Notes: generated by a model from the sequence alone, not told the origin. A DNA stretch of 64,000 nt from Rhizopus sp. PT2906 (GCA_025529335.1 JAMYHX010000124.1:1-64000), one strand, 5' to 3'; shown: positions 1-11,612, counted from the first letter of the stretch. Translations and numbers: made by a program.

Positions 1-120
1 TTTCCGCAAAACGAAGAAATGTGAAGATCAATCTAACAATTTCTTCCGACTATCTAAAGATTTCTACTCATTTTTTTTTATTAAAGCTTCCCGCCAAAAT
101 CTCCTACAGTGAATGACAAG

Positions 121-1160
121 AAAGAATTATTTAGGCTAGTAGATGATCGTTTTGTAAAAGTGCCACCTATTGGCGAGAGGATTAAAGTCCTAACCGAATG
201 TCATGACGGACATGGACACTTTGGGCAGGAAGCCACTTGGAAGCTCTTATATCATTACTATTGGTGACCAATCTCGTATGAAGACTGCAAAAAGTTCATC
301 AAGTCATACGAATTATGCCAGTTGCATTCTTACACTCCTGAAAGGGCCGCAAGTAGTGGAATAGTTTCTGTCCATAAGCCTTTCGAAAGGTTCTCCATTG
401 ATTACATTGGACCTTTTCCGAACAACAAGGACAAAAACAAATATATCATAATGGCAGTTGAGTATTTTACCGGTTGGTCGATTGCAAGAACAGTGAAGAA
501 TTCGGATGCCAATACAACAGTTAGCTTTCTATATGAAGGTATATATTTTGTGCTTTTGGTCCTCCTAAGAAGATCTTAACGGGTACTGGAAGTCATTTGA
601 ATGGAGATGAAGTTGAAGAATTTGTGAAATTAGTGCAAACAAGACATAAATTTTCAGCTTCTTACCGTCTCCAGACAAACGGCCGTGTAGAGCAGTTAAA
701 TGGAACAATAGTCAAAGGAATTCAGAAGATGGTGGAGAATAATAAGAAAACTTGGAATATTCTGTTATCATCTATGCTGTATGCCTACATGACAAAAATT
801 CAAAAATACACAAAATTATCATCCTATGAAGCCCTCTTTGGGGTATTGCTAAGAGTACCTGGTTTGGATCCCTTGCAAGAGCTAGGCAATAGATTGGGAG
901 TGGAACGATTATACTATTTAATAGATAAGCATATCAACAAAGAAGATAAATAAAGAGCAAGATGTTTAAATTTAAAGAAATCTTACAAGTTCGAAGTGGG
1001 AGATAAAGTTATTAGACTCAAATCTACTAAGAAAACCAAATTGGACTTGAATTATGGACGTCAAGTATACACAGTACCCAAACAGCTTCACAAGAATGCT
1101 TTTATTTGGGAAAGAAGTAATGAAGTCAAGCTCAGGCGAGTTATTAATGTCAATTACTAG
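121..1160 (+). pseudogene. Ty3/gypsy-type retrotransposon integrase relic
   Basis: Three frames together give a retroelement integrase. First comes the HHCC zinc-finger region around 121-345, where H-x-x-x-H is visible but the first Cys of the CxxC pair reads as Tyr. The core follows, with Asp at 400-402 in SIDYIGPF. The second core segment runs 557-953 in another frame. The last piece (about 985-1160) matches the SH3-like C-terminal domain (FEVGDKV). There are stops near 268 and 579, a frameshift near 550, and another stop at 951 with a frame change. The second catalytic Asp of the DD35E triad is replaced by Gly (codon 582-584), while Glu at 690-692 remains with 35 residues between, so the enzyme would be dead even without the breaks. 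No reverse transcriptase lies in the window; the element enters from the left edge. Family call is firm, clade less so. Confidence 0.85.
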
Positions 1161-1713
1161 AAACTTTTTGTTCAAAGGCTAGATGAAGAACCAAAAGTGT
1201 TGAAAATTTGATGGCGGAAGAATGAAAGATGTGCAAAAACGAAGTTACACAAGTTCCCTTTTCTTTTTAATATATATTTGACAGATCCTAGCTCCTTTCT
1301 TCCTTTTTCTCTTAGGTTATCCAGATAAAATATACTAGGGAACTAGGAAAAAGTGAGTTCAAACACATTGTAATTTTATATAAATTCTAATATGAAATAA
1401 AGCTTCAACTTGCAATAAAAACTCAGATGTAATTTTGTGACTTGTTTATTCGTCACGTAAATCTCGTGCTCTGTTTAAGGAATTTCTATTTCACCTTTTT
1501 TACTCTGATTCTTCTCATTATCGCAGTAGACAATATGACCAGGAGCAATAGTATTTGCTTTTACTTCAAGATCATAAAGGTTGTGATCAAATAATATTGT
1601 GCCTACGAACATTGCTTTAATACATCACTAACCAAAACTCTCATTTATGACAATTCCCTTACCAACATCCTGTCTCTACATTCCCTTCCTTTGGTTCCCC
1701 ATTTTCTTATCTT
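1161..1713. other. non-coding flank of the integrase relic
   Basis: AT-rich sequence with no supported gene. It could hold the 3' untranslated part or an LTR of the integrase relic, but I found no matching second LTR. Confidence 0.4.
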
Positions 1714-2142
1714 GATCTGACTTGGGCTCGTGTATGAAGACGAGTTGACAATAGGACTGCATATGTCTTTGGGACATGGTTGTGGCATATGCATCTGGTC
1801 AGATTAACCTTTTGTGAAGCTTGGGCGGTTTCCCAAGCCGTTGACAATAGCATGTCTTTAGCTTCTTCTTCACATAACTGGACTATTGGCATGTGGCTCG
1901 AAGGTTAATGTTCGTCAAGATATGATGGCATATGAATTTAAGAGATCTGACTTGGGCTCGTGTATGAAGACGGGTTGACAATAGGACTGCATATGTCTTG
2001 GGACATGGTTGTGGCATATGCATCTGGTCAGATTAACCTTTTGTGAAGCTTGGGCGGTTTCCCAAATCGTTGACAATAACATGTCTTTAGCTTCTTCTTC
2101 ACATAACTGGACTATTGGCAGGTGGCTCGAAGGTTAATGTTC
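1714..2142. repeat. tandem direct repeat, two ~200-bp copies
   Basis: Copy 1 (1714-1913) and copy 2 (1944-2142) are about 97% identical by eye: five substitutions and one single-T indel, separated by 31 bp. Each copy contains a perfect 6-bp hairpin (CTTGGG...CCCAAG) and ends in AAGGTTAATGTTC. No convincing ORF is shared. It could be a local duplication or two solo copies of a short repeat; I do not recognise the unit. Confidence 0.8.
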
Positions 2143-2339
2143 ATCTCTTAATTAAATTCTTCTGCTTATTCTTGGTAATTATTGATTTGGACGTATCATT
2201 TACATTTGGTAATATTAAATTAAGCAGGATATCTGTCTTATACTCACTACCGTTCTTTTCAGGTGGATTGTTCACATACTTTTGTTCTGGATCCGTATAC
2301 AATTACAAGCTACATTTTTCTTTTTTGTACAGTGTTTTT

Positions 2340-2425
2340 AAAAATTAATGTCGCGCCAAGATGTCGCATTCCTGTATATTTTGTATTGTAAAAATTCAAT
2401 TTTTGCGACATTTACTTTCTGGAAA
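2340..2425 (-). mobile_element. hairpin MITE, family 2, diverged copy
   Basis: On the minus strand this stretch aligns along its length with the element at 9997-10092: it begins GTATTTCCAGAAAGT, contains AATGTCGCA, a central ACAAAATATACA and GCGACATCTTG, and ends with GCGACATTAA. It is more diverged than the other copy and its outer repeat is partly lost. No coding capacity. Confidence 0.6.
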
Positions 2426-2432
2426 TACTGTA

Positions 2433-3404
2433 CTTGAAGGTCGTCTCAAGCAATTTGCAGCATCGTATGCAAGCTCAGTGGTCGCAAAATGCAATAACAG
2501 AGGTCTGCCTTAACTGTTTGTCAATCTGACTCTATTCACAAAGCAAATAATATAGAGGTACTGACAAGATGAGTTCTCATGTAAAATGGAAAATAGAAGA
2601 AGGTTCAGGCCTCTAATGTCTTTGTAATTTATTATTGAGGGTCTTGTGATAAAGAAAGTCTCTTTTATTTAAATAACAGAAAGTAATTATTTATACTTTT
2701 GAAATGAGTATGTGTGTGTTTTTTTTATATGGAGCCGTAGTTCAGGTTTATTAAAGTGATGATATGGAAATGAGTATGTGTAACTACAGTCAATGAAAAG
2801 AACAATAGAGCGGATTTCAAACTAAGTTTAGCGACGATACCCATACTCAACGTAACATTGCCCAAGCATTGTAATTGAACCTTTTCTTTTGATTGACTTC
2901 AGTTAAGGTGTTTTCGATATTATTGTCGTCACTAGAACCATTATCATGATAAATCTTACGTAGATCATCCAACATATCCTAAAAAAAGAAAAAGAAGCAA
3001 TGTTAGATAATGCAAAATATTGGTTGTCTTGTCCGTCATCTTACATCAATTGTTGATATAAAATTAATCAAGTTTTCTAAAGGTCCTGTTCGGATTTGAT
3101 TCAACGACTTGGAAAACAAAAAGAACAAGCATCCTCCAACTGGTACTTTTTTTCTTTGGTAAATTAAGCACAAAAAGTTTCCCAATGAAACCAGATACTT
3201 GAATTATGGGCATCTTTATGAGAGGAGCAGCTTGAGAACGGATATAAGGTATTTCTTTGATAAATGTGTTTAATGACACTTAAAAGCAATGGTGGACTTC
3301 AGCTTGTCTTTAAAATTTTTGCTACAGTTGCTTTTTTTGCCATCTCTGCCGACAGCCATCGACCATATGGTCATCAACTTGTATTATCACCTCCAAAAAT
3401 AATT
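2433..3404. other. intergenic, no gene supported
   Basis: AT-rich, with only short chance ORFs, including a minus-strand one at 3064-3279 with no recognisable domain. Nothing further seen. Confidence 0.4.
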
Positions 3405-3767
3405 GGGAAACACTACATTCATCAAACGTTAGACTAATACTACAGGCACTACTTCTATCCTCTACTTATGATGCTATCCAACAAAACTTTTCATCATCTT
3501 GTTTTGTTTCTTTTCAAGAAGAAAAGAAAAAAAAAGAAAGATTGTTGATTATTTATTTATTCTAGCTTTATGTTGTCAGTTTATTACCAAGGAACCAAGA
3601 TCAATCACGTGTATTTACATTAATGGATATCTCACTGCACAACTTTAGCTTAGGTAAAAGCTTTAATAGTACGAAGTTGTAAAATTGAATCACAGTTAAC
3701 GTCCCGAAGAAGCGCTCGTGACATTAGCCTCCTTATTGTAAATTTTCTAGTGCAGGCAGTGTTTTCC
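3405..3767 (+). mobile_element. MITE, family 1, copy A
   Basis: About 363 bp. It begins GGGAAACACTACATTC and ends TAGTGCAGGCAGTGTTTTCC, an imperfect terminal inverted repeat. It aligns through its length with the minus-strand copy at 30454-30842 (shared AGACTAATACTACAGGCACT, TTATGTTGTCAG, TCACGTGTATTT, CTCACTGCACAAC and GACATTAGCCTC). No ORF. It carries a CACGTG hexamer near 3608. Confidence 0.8.
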
Positions 3768-4156
3768 AAATAGTTTGACGAAAAATAAGTTGAATGCTGT
3801 TCCTAATTCAGCCTTAGTTACCTCAGATGTGGTACTATGCTCTCTGGGCTGCGCTTTTTTGTTCGTAGTTTTAAATTAATTACAAAACAATTCAAAGTTT
3901 TCTATATTCTTTGCCTCTTTACAGCTTTCTAAGGGCACTGCTCTATTTACTTTTGCTGCTTGGGTCGTGCCATATCCTCCGTCTCCATTTCGGCAGCTGA
4001 ACGAAGCCTTATCCAGTGAGAGTTTATTCCCCGTCCTTTATTTTAAAAAGCCGCTGTAGATGATAGCCAAATCAAAATTAAGCTTTTGGTGTAAATGCGA
4101 GCTGGCTCCGTAATTTGAGCGTCATTTTTCATTTCTCTTTTTCTTATTCATACAAA
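3768..4156. other. upstream region of the Spo71-like gene
   Basis: No gene seen. The last part is the 5' flank of the PH-domain gene starting at 4157, with a pyrimidine-rich leader just before the ATG. Confidence 0.4.
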
Positions 4157-6928
4157 ATGAGCTTGGTTGAAGATAGCAAAAACGATAAGAATACACAATA
4201 TGCTCATAGGAAACAATGCTCCGTTCGAATATTCGTGGGTCCTTGGGATCTGTCAAGTCATGCAGAGCAAATGCCAGAAGAGATAAACGAGCTTTCTGTT
4301 GCTCTCCCAGAACCAGAACCAAATAACACAAGGTATAATAATACGTAAAGTAAACAGCATATATCAGTCCTGACATCTTTCCCGAATATTAGCTTACCTC
4401 CTCCAGCCAACGTGCCTTCCCCTCCAATTATTACACCAAGCTCAGAAGGAACAAGCTTTGTCACAGCACGTTCAAAAAACACAGCCCTCAGCCCTCAGCA
4501 GTTATCGCCGTTCGATGAGATAGATTATAACGTGCTAAATACAAAGATACCACCTATAGATACCATCAGAGACCAGACAAAAACCCTTGTGGAAGACGAA
4601 GATGATGCGATCTCAGTTGCAACAGTGAAACCTGAGAAGAGACTGCCAACACTACCTCCAACGCCTGGGCTTGCTCCACCTACAATAGCCCTATCATCTG
4701 AAACAGCCAAGTCTTTGCCTCCGATAGTTAAAAAGAAACCGAAACAAAAGAGACGCCGAGCTCGCAATAAGGCATTAAAGTGGAAAAAGGCCGGTACTCT
4801 CTTTGTCCCTAGTGCACAACCTAGTCAGAGCGAGAGATCAACTGCGATGAGCGCAGTACTGAAGAGGGGTCTAGTCATTTGCATGAGAAAAGTCACGGAT
4901 CGAATTGGCTCTGAGCCTACGAGATATAAAGCTTCCAAAGAAAGCAAGTTTGATCTATTAGCAGAAAATTGGACACAGGTAGAACTCGTGTTGACAAGAT
5001 CCTGTATTACAACGTATTCCTTTTCTGTAAGCACACAAACAAAAAAAAAAATAGTAATACCCATTACTTATCTCTCTTGCCTGTGAGCAGACATATTTTT
5101 GGCCTAATCATCGCTTAGAACATCGTATCTACTTTCAAGGGCCCAACAAGCCGAGAGACCTCGAGCTATTTCTGTTTTCACCATTGGACTATACCTTTGG
5201 GCTTCGCTTTTCATCCATGGCAGGAAAGACACCAACGACAGTTTCGATGATGTTTAAGGCAAACACGTTCCTGCAGTGTCAGGAATGGTATACCCAGTTA
5301 TACAAAGTATTACCCAAAGGCGCTAAACGGCCATTTCCTTCGTACTGTGAGGTCTATATTCCCGCCATGAGCTTAACTCTCAATCTACCGTTAGAAGAAA
5401 CACAGGGATGTTACGATATTACACTTGCAGACATCAAAGAAGCTGTGATGACGGTTGTTGAAGAGAGCGGATACGATGGTAAGCTTTTCTGCTTGGACGA
5501 TGACGAAATAGGTGTTTGCTGGGCAACTGAGGAAAGAGCAGAATGGGTTTACTGGACAGCATCACCAGCCAATCCGGACAAACGTATCGACTTGGCCGTC
5601 TGTCCTCAGAGTATTGAACAGACACACCGATTAGAGCTGCGTGCGATAGAACACACACCGGACCATATCATTTTGGACCAAAACGATGTCTTGAACGAGC
5701 CGTGTCCGATTGAAGGATTTCTCGTATGCGCGAGTGATTTCTTTGGGTTGGCAGCAAAAGTGACAGGGAAAATGTATTATTTTGCTTCGTTTGATCAGTA
5801 CTTGGTTTATATTCCCTCAACCAAGGCGACAAAGCCTCACACAGAGAACATGGTGAATCACAAAAGTTTAGGTGAACACGTATGGTCTATCTCACCTTAC
5901 ACATCAAAAGCCAAACCACAGTCAGAGATGGAAGAGATAAAACGTCGAATGAAGCTACTGAGTGAGGCAAAAGGTTTGATTGATCTTACCGAGATATCCT
6001 ACGTCAAAAGACGCTTTATCGAAGAACACGGAGATATTGGTTATGAAAGTCATATTAGTCACGAACCGCTACTGGGAGGCTCAAGTCTACTGTTTAGGAA
6101 GAATCTACCATGTATCTTAGAGTTTGTGATGGAAAACGGACTGCATATTCAATTCCAGACGTACTCTCAGCATACTTGTGACATCTGGGTCAATCATCTA
6201 TCACAGCTCATCATTTACTGGAAAGCACAGAAAGAAGCAAGACGGACTATTTACCTGAATGACCATTTTGATGACCTTGTCTGGAGCGAAAAGGAGAGAT
6301 CAGAAAATCATATGCGTGGAAGAGAAATTCGTATTGCTGATACGCGAATATGGAGTTACTGCTTGTACGAAAGGTGTCATGATGTCGTGGTAAGTTTAGG
6401 ATATTGGCTCATAAATTAGTTCTCACTCTTGTACAGAAAACAGGAATATTATACTACAAACCTCATCATCGTGAAACCTTTTCTCAAAAGATATTTGTTT
6501 TATCAGCAAATGGGTGGCTATTATTCTTTGATGTCTTTAATCGAAACAGCACAAGGAAATCAGGCAACCATGAGCGTAAAGGCGCGATAGATATCGCAGG
6601 AAGCTATTTTTTTTCTGGTGTAGATAGTAGCAAGACAAAGAAAGGGTCCAACTCAGACGAAGGGAAGACGGTCAAGGTGTATTCTGATGGATTGACCACA
6701 GATGATGACCAGTTGACACGCATATTCTCTATATGGAAGCCTACTCTTCGAAGATATTTTAGTCCTAAACGACAAAGACTAAGAGTCTATCGTCAAGACC
6801 AGCAGCTTACTTCTAAAGGTGAAACGGTTACCTTTTTGGCAGAAAGCAGACAAGAAAAGGAAGAATGGATCTGTGCATTGAACAACGTGGCTGAACATCT
6901 ACAGTCTTATGTGACTAAACGTAGTTAA
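4157..6928 (+). CDS. Spo71/Mug56-like PH-domain protein
   Basis: Four exons: 4157-4332, 4393-5026, 5091-6389, 6437-6928, giving 866 aa; all three introns (60, 64, 47 bp) have GT/AG ends and keep the frame. The ATG at 4157 is the first in frame. The N-terminus has the RIFVGPW stretch, then a low-complexity Ser/Thr/Pro linker with a basic KKKPKQKRRRARNK patch, then two regions of PH-like character in the middle and C-terminal thirds (for example LLFRKNLPCILEF...W and TFLAESRQEKEEWICALNN, typical of the closing PH helix). This order resembles the fungal Spo71/Mug56 family, whose yeast member acts in prospore-membrane growth with Vps13. A membrane or lipid-binding adaptor role is inferred. Family call is by recognition only; another multi-PH protein is the alternative. 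Confidence 0.75.
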
Positions 6929-7022
6929 CATGCATACTTAACTTGAGTCATATAAACCCTCTATATAATCGAGCACTCATGAATAAAGCTACTCTGAGTG
7001 TACGCGCGTCCTGTCAATGAAC

Positions 7023-7030
7023 GTCACGTG
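7023..7030. promoter_or_regulatory. GTCACGTG E-box upstream of PAC1-like gene
   Basis: GTCACGTG lies 60 bp upstream of the ATG at 7090, in the 161-bp gap after the Spo71-like stop. The hexamer CACGTG is the known target of Cbf1/Pho4-type bHLH factors. Its use here is inference; position and exact motif are what support it. Confidence 0.4.
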
Positions 7031-7089
7031 CGTGCGTCATTTAACATCAAGTTCTTTACTTTTTTTTTTCTGTTTCTTTCAGAAACAAG

Positions 7090-7928
7090 ATGGATTTTGA
7101 CGAATCTTTCCATTCAGCTCCTGTGCGTTATGCTCTTGATGAAGTAGACAGCGATGAAGAACTTGAAGATAAGATCGAGCCCAACACCATTCAAGTCATG
7201 GTGTCCTTACCCGACACTAATTTGACTTTAATATTTGGTCTTTCAGGTCCTGGAAGTATCTATATCGACTCACTGAAGGGCTTGACATCGATTGGAACTG
7301 TAAAATAGACATTGTATATATTGACAAGTACTAAAATAATTTTTTATTAGGTCAAGAATAGACAAGAGACAATAGCATCCATTCTTCAGATACCAAATCA
7401 ACCTATCGTGTTTGTGTCTTTTACTAAACAAATTGAAGCAAACGAATCTGTTCAGTATGTTCGATCCATCTTTGAACAATGTAGCCAGAGACTTTACAAG
7501 GTGATCGTACTCGACTCTTTCACAACAGAAAGCGATCTTATACCACCAACCCTTCGTGTTTTACAGAGTTCAGCTTCACCTCTTGTTCAAACACTCACTT
7601 TGTATGAAATCCCACATATGGTGACAGGACTATCTGCAGCCATCATCAATTATGTAAGTTGAATGTATGTAGCTCCATTGTTCCCCTACATTAAACTTAT
7701 TTTATAAAGTGTGAAATCCATTCTATTCCATGCTACAACCTATTGACACTTCAAGAGTACGTGTATGGCAAACTATTGGTGACTGACACAACTCTAGAAG
7801 CATATAATTATGGCCTACACCAATTAGGACATGATCACCTCAACTTTGATAGTGAATTATTGCAAAAGGCACTAGAGTCTCGTCACAGTGGTCGCATTGA
7901 CGATAGCCATCATCGTCTGTATGTATAA
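7090..7928 (+). CDS. PSMG1: proteasome assembly chaperone 1 (PAC1/Pba1) family
   Basis: Exons 7090-7299, 7351-7653, 7710-7928 give 243 aa (introns 51 and 56 bp). The segment PHMVTGLSAAIINYCEIHSIP corresponds to the conserved NIVHDLPAAVLSYC region of PAC1, and total length is close to family members (about 250-290 aa). The protein ends in Leu-Tyr-Val, a hydrophobic-Tyr-any (HbYX) tail like that by which Pba1/PAC1 docks into the 20S alpha ring. It would act with a PAC2 partner in early 20S assembly in the cytosol. An acidic N-terminus precedes the core. Stop lies 116 bp from the convergent Tom6-like gene. Confidence 0.7.
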
Positions 7929-8044
7929 CAAATAAAACCCTAACCTGTACGCAAAATGTTGTCCGTTTAAATAAAACTTTATACAATAAAGAAGTAAAAA
8001 ATATACACAAAACAGAATATAATCTAGATGCTAATTGTGTGTGT

Positions 8045-8221
8045 TTAAACTGCCAAAAGTTCACCCCAGTTACGAAGGAAGACGATAGCACCAGTAAAGA
8101 CTGTAAGAGAAAGAGCAATGTTGATGTTTCCTTGACGCTTTTCAGGAGAGAAAAGTTCTGATTTCACAGCTTGTAAGAATGAAGGGCTTTGTTCACCTTG
8201 CTTCAATTGACGCTTGTCCAT
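8045..8221 (-). CDS. 58-aa single-pass membrane protein, Tom6-like
   Basis: An uninterrupted 59-codon frame from ATG 8221 to TAA 8045. The N-terminal half is charged (MDKRQLKQGEQSPSF), then KSELFSPEKRQ leads into one hydrophobic segment of about 20 residues ending FLRNWGELLAV. The small-tail-anchored layout, the basic residues before the helix and an RN just after it recall Tom6/TOMM6, a small subunit of the mitochondrial outer-membrane translocase. Compact codon use and a clean 5' leader support a real gene. Tom6 identity is a guess from layout; another tiny mitochondrial subunit is equally possible. Confidence 0.65.
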   Translation of the reverse strand: MDKRQLKQGEQSPSFLQAVKSELFSPEKRQGNINIALSLTVFTGAIVFLRNWGELLAV

Positions 8222-8503
8222 GTTTTAAGAATGAGGAATAAAGAGAGAAAAAATGTATGGAGGGGGGTATATAAAAGTCACGACTTTGCTACTTGAGATT
8301 AAATTTTTTAAGCCAATTAAATTTAACCTAAGATTTGCACTAACTCAGTAGTGCATTTACTCTCTCAGTATTCATGTTGCCTGGAGGTATTATCAAGAGT
8401 CTAAATATGATAAAAAAAAAAACGACAATGTCCTCTATATAGACTATATGCGATTTAGTATAGAGCCATGGTTTATATTTAGAGAGTATATCATGCTTTT
8501 ATT

Positions 8504-9900
8504 CTATGCAATTTCTTCAATAATCAAGTCTTCATCTTCTTCTTCTTTTTGTTCTTTAATTTCTGTAATTTCTGGTGCTTCTTCATCACGAATAAGCATA
8601 TCTACAATAGTAACACATTTTTCCTTTATGTCTTCTTCAACTTCTTGTGCATGAAGACGTTGAATTACACGGTACACTTGTTTCTTACGCAAGTACTCTC
8701 GACCATATCGTGTTGTTGTCAACAAGATGACTGCTTCAACAAGCATGGCTCTTAGCAGAGGATCTGTTTCACGTTTCTATACATAAGAAGTGTTAGCAGT
8801 ATACTTTTTTATTTCCTTCATGTGCACATATACCTTGTCATCACCTAACAACTGAATTTCCTCTGGAAATTGCTCGAATTCGTCCATATCATATTCCTCG
8901 TTACCACACAATGGCAGCAAAATGAAGGGGAGAGCGTTGATCTTGTCTACGTCCAAAAGTCTTTCATGTTCTCGTGTTTCAAAGCAACAGTTTTTCAAAA
9001 CGGAATCAATACCGCCACGACGAATTACATTAGGATCTTCGCTGAATATCTGTAACTTAGTGAGAGGCGAGAGTTGGTCTGCTTCTGAAGGCTCAATCAT
9101 AAAGACTCTGCCAAGACGAATGCTGGATACGTTGGAGAATACGCTTGCCAAAAAGTGAAATTCAGCTTCAGGATTGTATTCCTTTTTGTATCCTTTATGG
9201 AACACTTCCACTAAATGATCTAACAAGCGTGTTGACTTGCTTAATCCTTCGAGTGGTTCGACCTTTCCTTGAATAATTTTGACACATGTTGATTCATACT
9301 TAGTCATATTAGATAACAACATACAAGCAAGATCTGCCAATACAGATTTAGGGTTCTAATATGATATCAGTTCAGCTTCTCTCTTTTTCTTTACGCTCAC
9401 TAAGCGGACTTACTGTGATTAATAAGCAAATGTACTTGATGAAACTGTCATCGTCCAACTCTTGTTGAACTGAAGAATCACTGGATAAATTGATTAAACA
9501 ACGAAGTGCATCGTGTGCAGTGATCTAGGATGGGTTAAGAGAGAAGAGAAAGGCTGTTTTCTACTATGACTTACAGGATCCTCACGGCAAAGAGCCTTCA
9601 TATCTTTACAAACTGCCTGTCTTTGTTCAATCAAGATATGACGATACTGATTACCATTGGGTGTGTATGGAACAAGGTGATGCAGTGCAATAGCTCTAAT
9701 CTATTATAAGTTCTTTTTTTTTAGCAAAGTGAAGGTGGCTTTCAAACAAAGGAGGACATAATTTTATACCTCTAGAGCGGGTTGATGTAAGAAAGGAATG
9801 AGCTAGTCAGTAATAGATTGTTAGTCGTTGTTTCTTTTTCTTCGATTGCTGTGTGTGCGTGTGTATTAAAGTAACATACTTCTCTAATTTGTTGTTCCAT
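8504..9900 (-). CDS. HGH1: HGH1 family eEF2-folding cochaperone
   Basis: Six exons on the minus strand: 9880-9900, 9770-9802, 9575-9700, 9414-9524, 8834-9355, 8504-8776, giving 361 aa. Every join is phase 0 with GT/AG ends. The first exon codes only seven residues, the second eleven. The N-terminus (LIPFLHQPALE then IRAIALHHL) is an armadillo-like repeat, followed by NLSSDSSVQQEL and ADLACMLLSNMT; the C-terminal part has EEYDMDEFEQFPEEIQLLG and KRETDPLLR...LVEAVILLTTTRYGREYLR, both hallmarks of HGH1/BRP16. Known family role: brings eEF2 to TRiC and Hsp90 in the cytosol. Length matches yeast (394) and human (390) members. A Glu-rich tail ends the protein. Confidence 0.9.
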
Positions 9901-9996
9901 TGTTAAGGTGATCTATATCTTTTTTGTTCTTTTTCTTTAATATAAGGTCACAGTGACTGCTTTGAAGACTGGAGTTTAATTTCAGGCTTACGAGAC

Positions 9997-10092
9997 ACAC
10001 TATTTCCAGGAAGTAATGTCGCATAATTCGATAGTTTATAATGCAAAATATACACGACATCTTGAAACGACATTACTTCCTGGAATAAGTGT
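9997..10092. mobile_element. hairpin MITE, family 2
   Basis: A 96-bp element made almost wholly of inverted repeat: the 25-bp left arm (9997-10021, ACACTATTTCCAGGAAGT then AATGTCG) is mirrored at 10068-10092 with only a transposition-like mismatch near the tip. The centre (ATGCAAAATATACAC) is AT-rich. It lies about 100 bp upstream of HGH1's start. A diverged relative sits at 2340-2425. Confidence 0.75.
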
Positions 10093-10259
10093 AATCCTCT
10101 AGAACCAGTTTGCAAATTCTTTGAGGAGATTAAGAGAATTGGTAACCAGGAACAGGTTACCAGAGCAAGTCAGTTCCTGAACAATTGAAAGATACGTGTA
10201 TAACCTTGATGTTTTATAGCTTATCTCTAATTTATATATTACATTCACAAAAGATTATG

Positions 10260-11138
10260 TCGAGAGAAAAATCAAGCATTGACGATAATTGTTCAGAAAT
10301 GGGTTAAGCAGTATAGTATTTGCTCTGATAGTATTTTTGAGACTTGTAAACAAGTTGGCTGTAAATGTATCTTGGGCGAAGAGCATAAAACGGCTATTGT
10401 CAGCTTCACTAACGCCAATTTCTCTACCGCTATTGTTGAGCTGAACATTTGTTGAAGCGACTCAACGATCTTAAAGTCTCGTGTAGCACGGTTTATAACT
10501 TCATGAAAAGCGAATGCAACCTTTCGTTGAAGAAGACTGATTTTCATTCTATCGGAAAAAAAACAGCCCAGCAAGGACTGAGGGGCGGTACGATTAGGTT
10601 TGCAAATGGGAAAATACAGATATGAATTTTCTGACAAATTTCGTGTTTTTTGACGAGTATGCTTTTGATATCAATATGAAGCGTTCTAGGGCTTGATTCA
10701 AAAAAGGTACCCGTGCTATTGTTACTAGGCCAACTACAAGAGCAAACACAACGTCTATTTTGGGCACTATCTCTACCGCTGGTTTGATTTCAATCTGTGA
10801 AAAAAAAAAAAAGGCCTGTGAAAAGGAGAAAAGCCTAAGGATATATAAGCTCAAGAAGTGTAACCGATCACTACATTGGTTTCTTAAAAATGACTCTCGA
10901 TGAGATGGATAAATGTCATCATATGAAAAGTCATTATATAATTATGGATAATGCAGCCGTTAATACGCATGGGAACATTGGAAAGTGTATTAAATATTGT
11001 GGATATCGATGTGTGCATCTTCCTACTTACTCTCCTGAGCTTAGCCCAATAGAACAATTCCGGGTAGCAGTAAAAAGTAAGGTTAAACGCCATAGATTTT
11101 TGCACAAAGACACTTTATCAAAAAAGACTACGGGATGA
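10260..11138 (+). pseudogene. Tc1/mariner-type DD34E transposase relic
   Basis: Read across frames, this is a transposase. A helix-turn-helix region (LGEEHKTAIVSF, KVSCSTVYNFM) lies at about 10370-10540. The catalytic domain follows, with Asp in VFFDEYAF (10652-10654), Asp in IIMDNA (10947-10949) and Glu in LSPIEQ (11052-11054); the last two are separated by exactly 34 residues. Stops (for example in SRA*FKKG and near 10840), a run of A at 10800 and frame changes break it. The three catalytic residues survive, so decay is by nonsense and indel. No terminal repeats belonging to it were identified. It lies between the hairpin MITE and the long-TIR element. Confidence 0.85.
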
Positions 11139-11612
11139 TGTGCGGATGACCTTTTTCTTCATTGTTTTGTGTTTTGTTGTTTTGATGTTCCATCCTATTT
11201 ACATAAGAACACATTATCCTTTTTGTTTCCTTTTCTCCTTTTTCCTTCTTCACTCTTGATTTATACCTCTTTGTTGTACTTCAACTGTTTTTTTTTTTTT
11301 TTTTGCCAACTCTGTTTAGGTATCCTTTTCATATTATTAGTCTTATTATTTCACTAGCATTTTACAGTTGGTTTTATTAATAAATCAGAGTCATATTCCA
11401 ATAACAAATCAGAGAGCTTGCAAATATGTGGAGAAAAGTCACTCTCAAGGGTTCGTTTCGCATTCTAACAAGTACTGGGATAAATGTCATAACAAAGAAC
11501 CCATGCAATGGCCATCGCCTTTATCAAAACCAACAATATAGTATAGCAATCAAATAAGCATGAATCAGAAATATAATATATATTCACGGGGCCTGTAACT
11601 TTTTGCTTTCTT

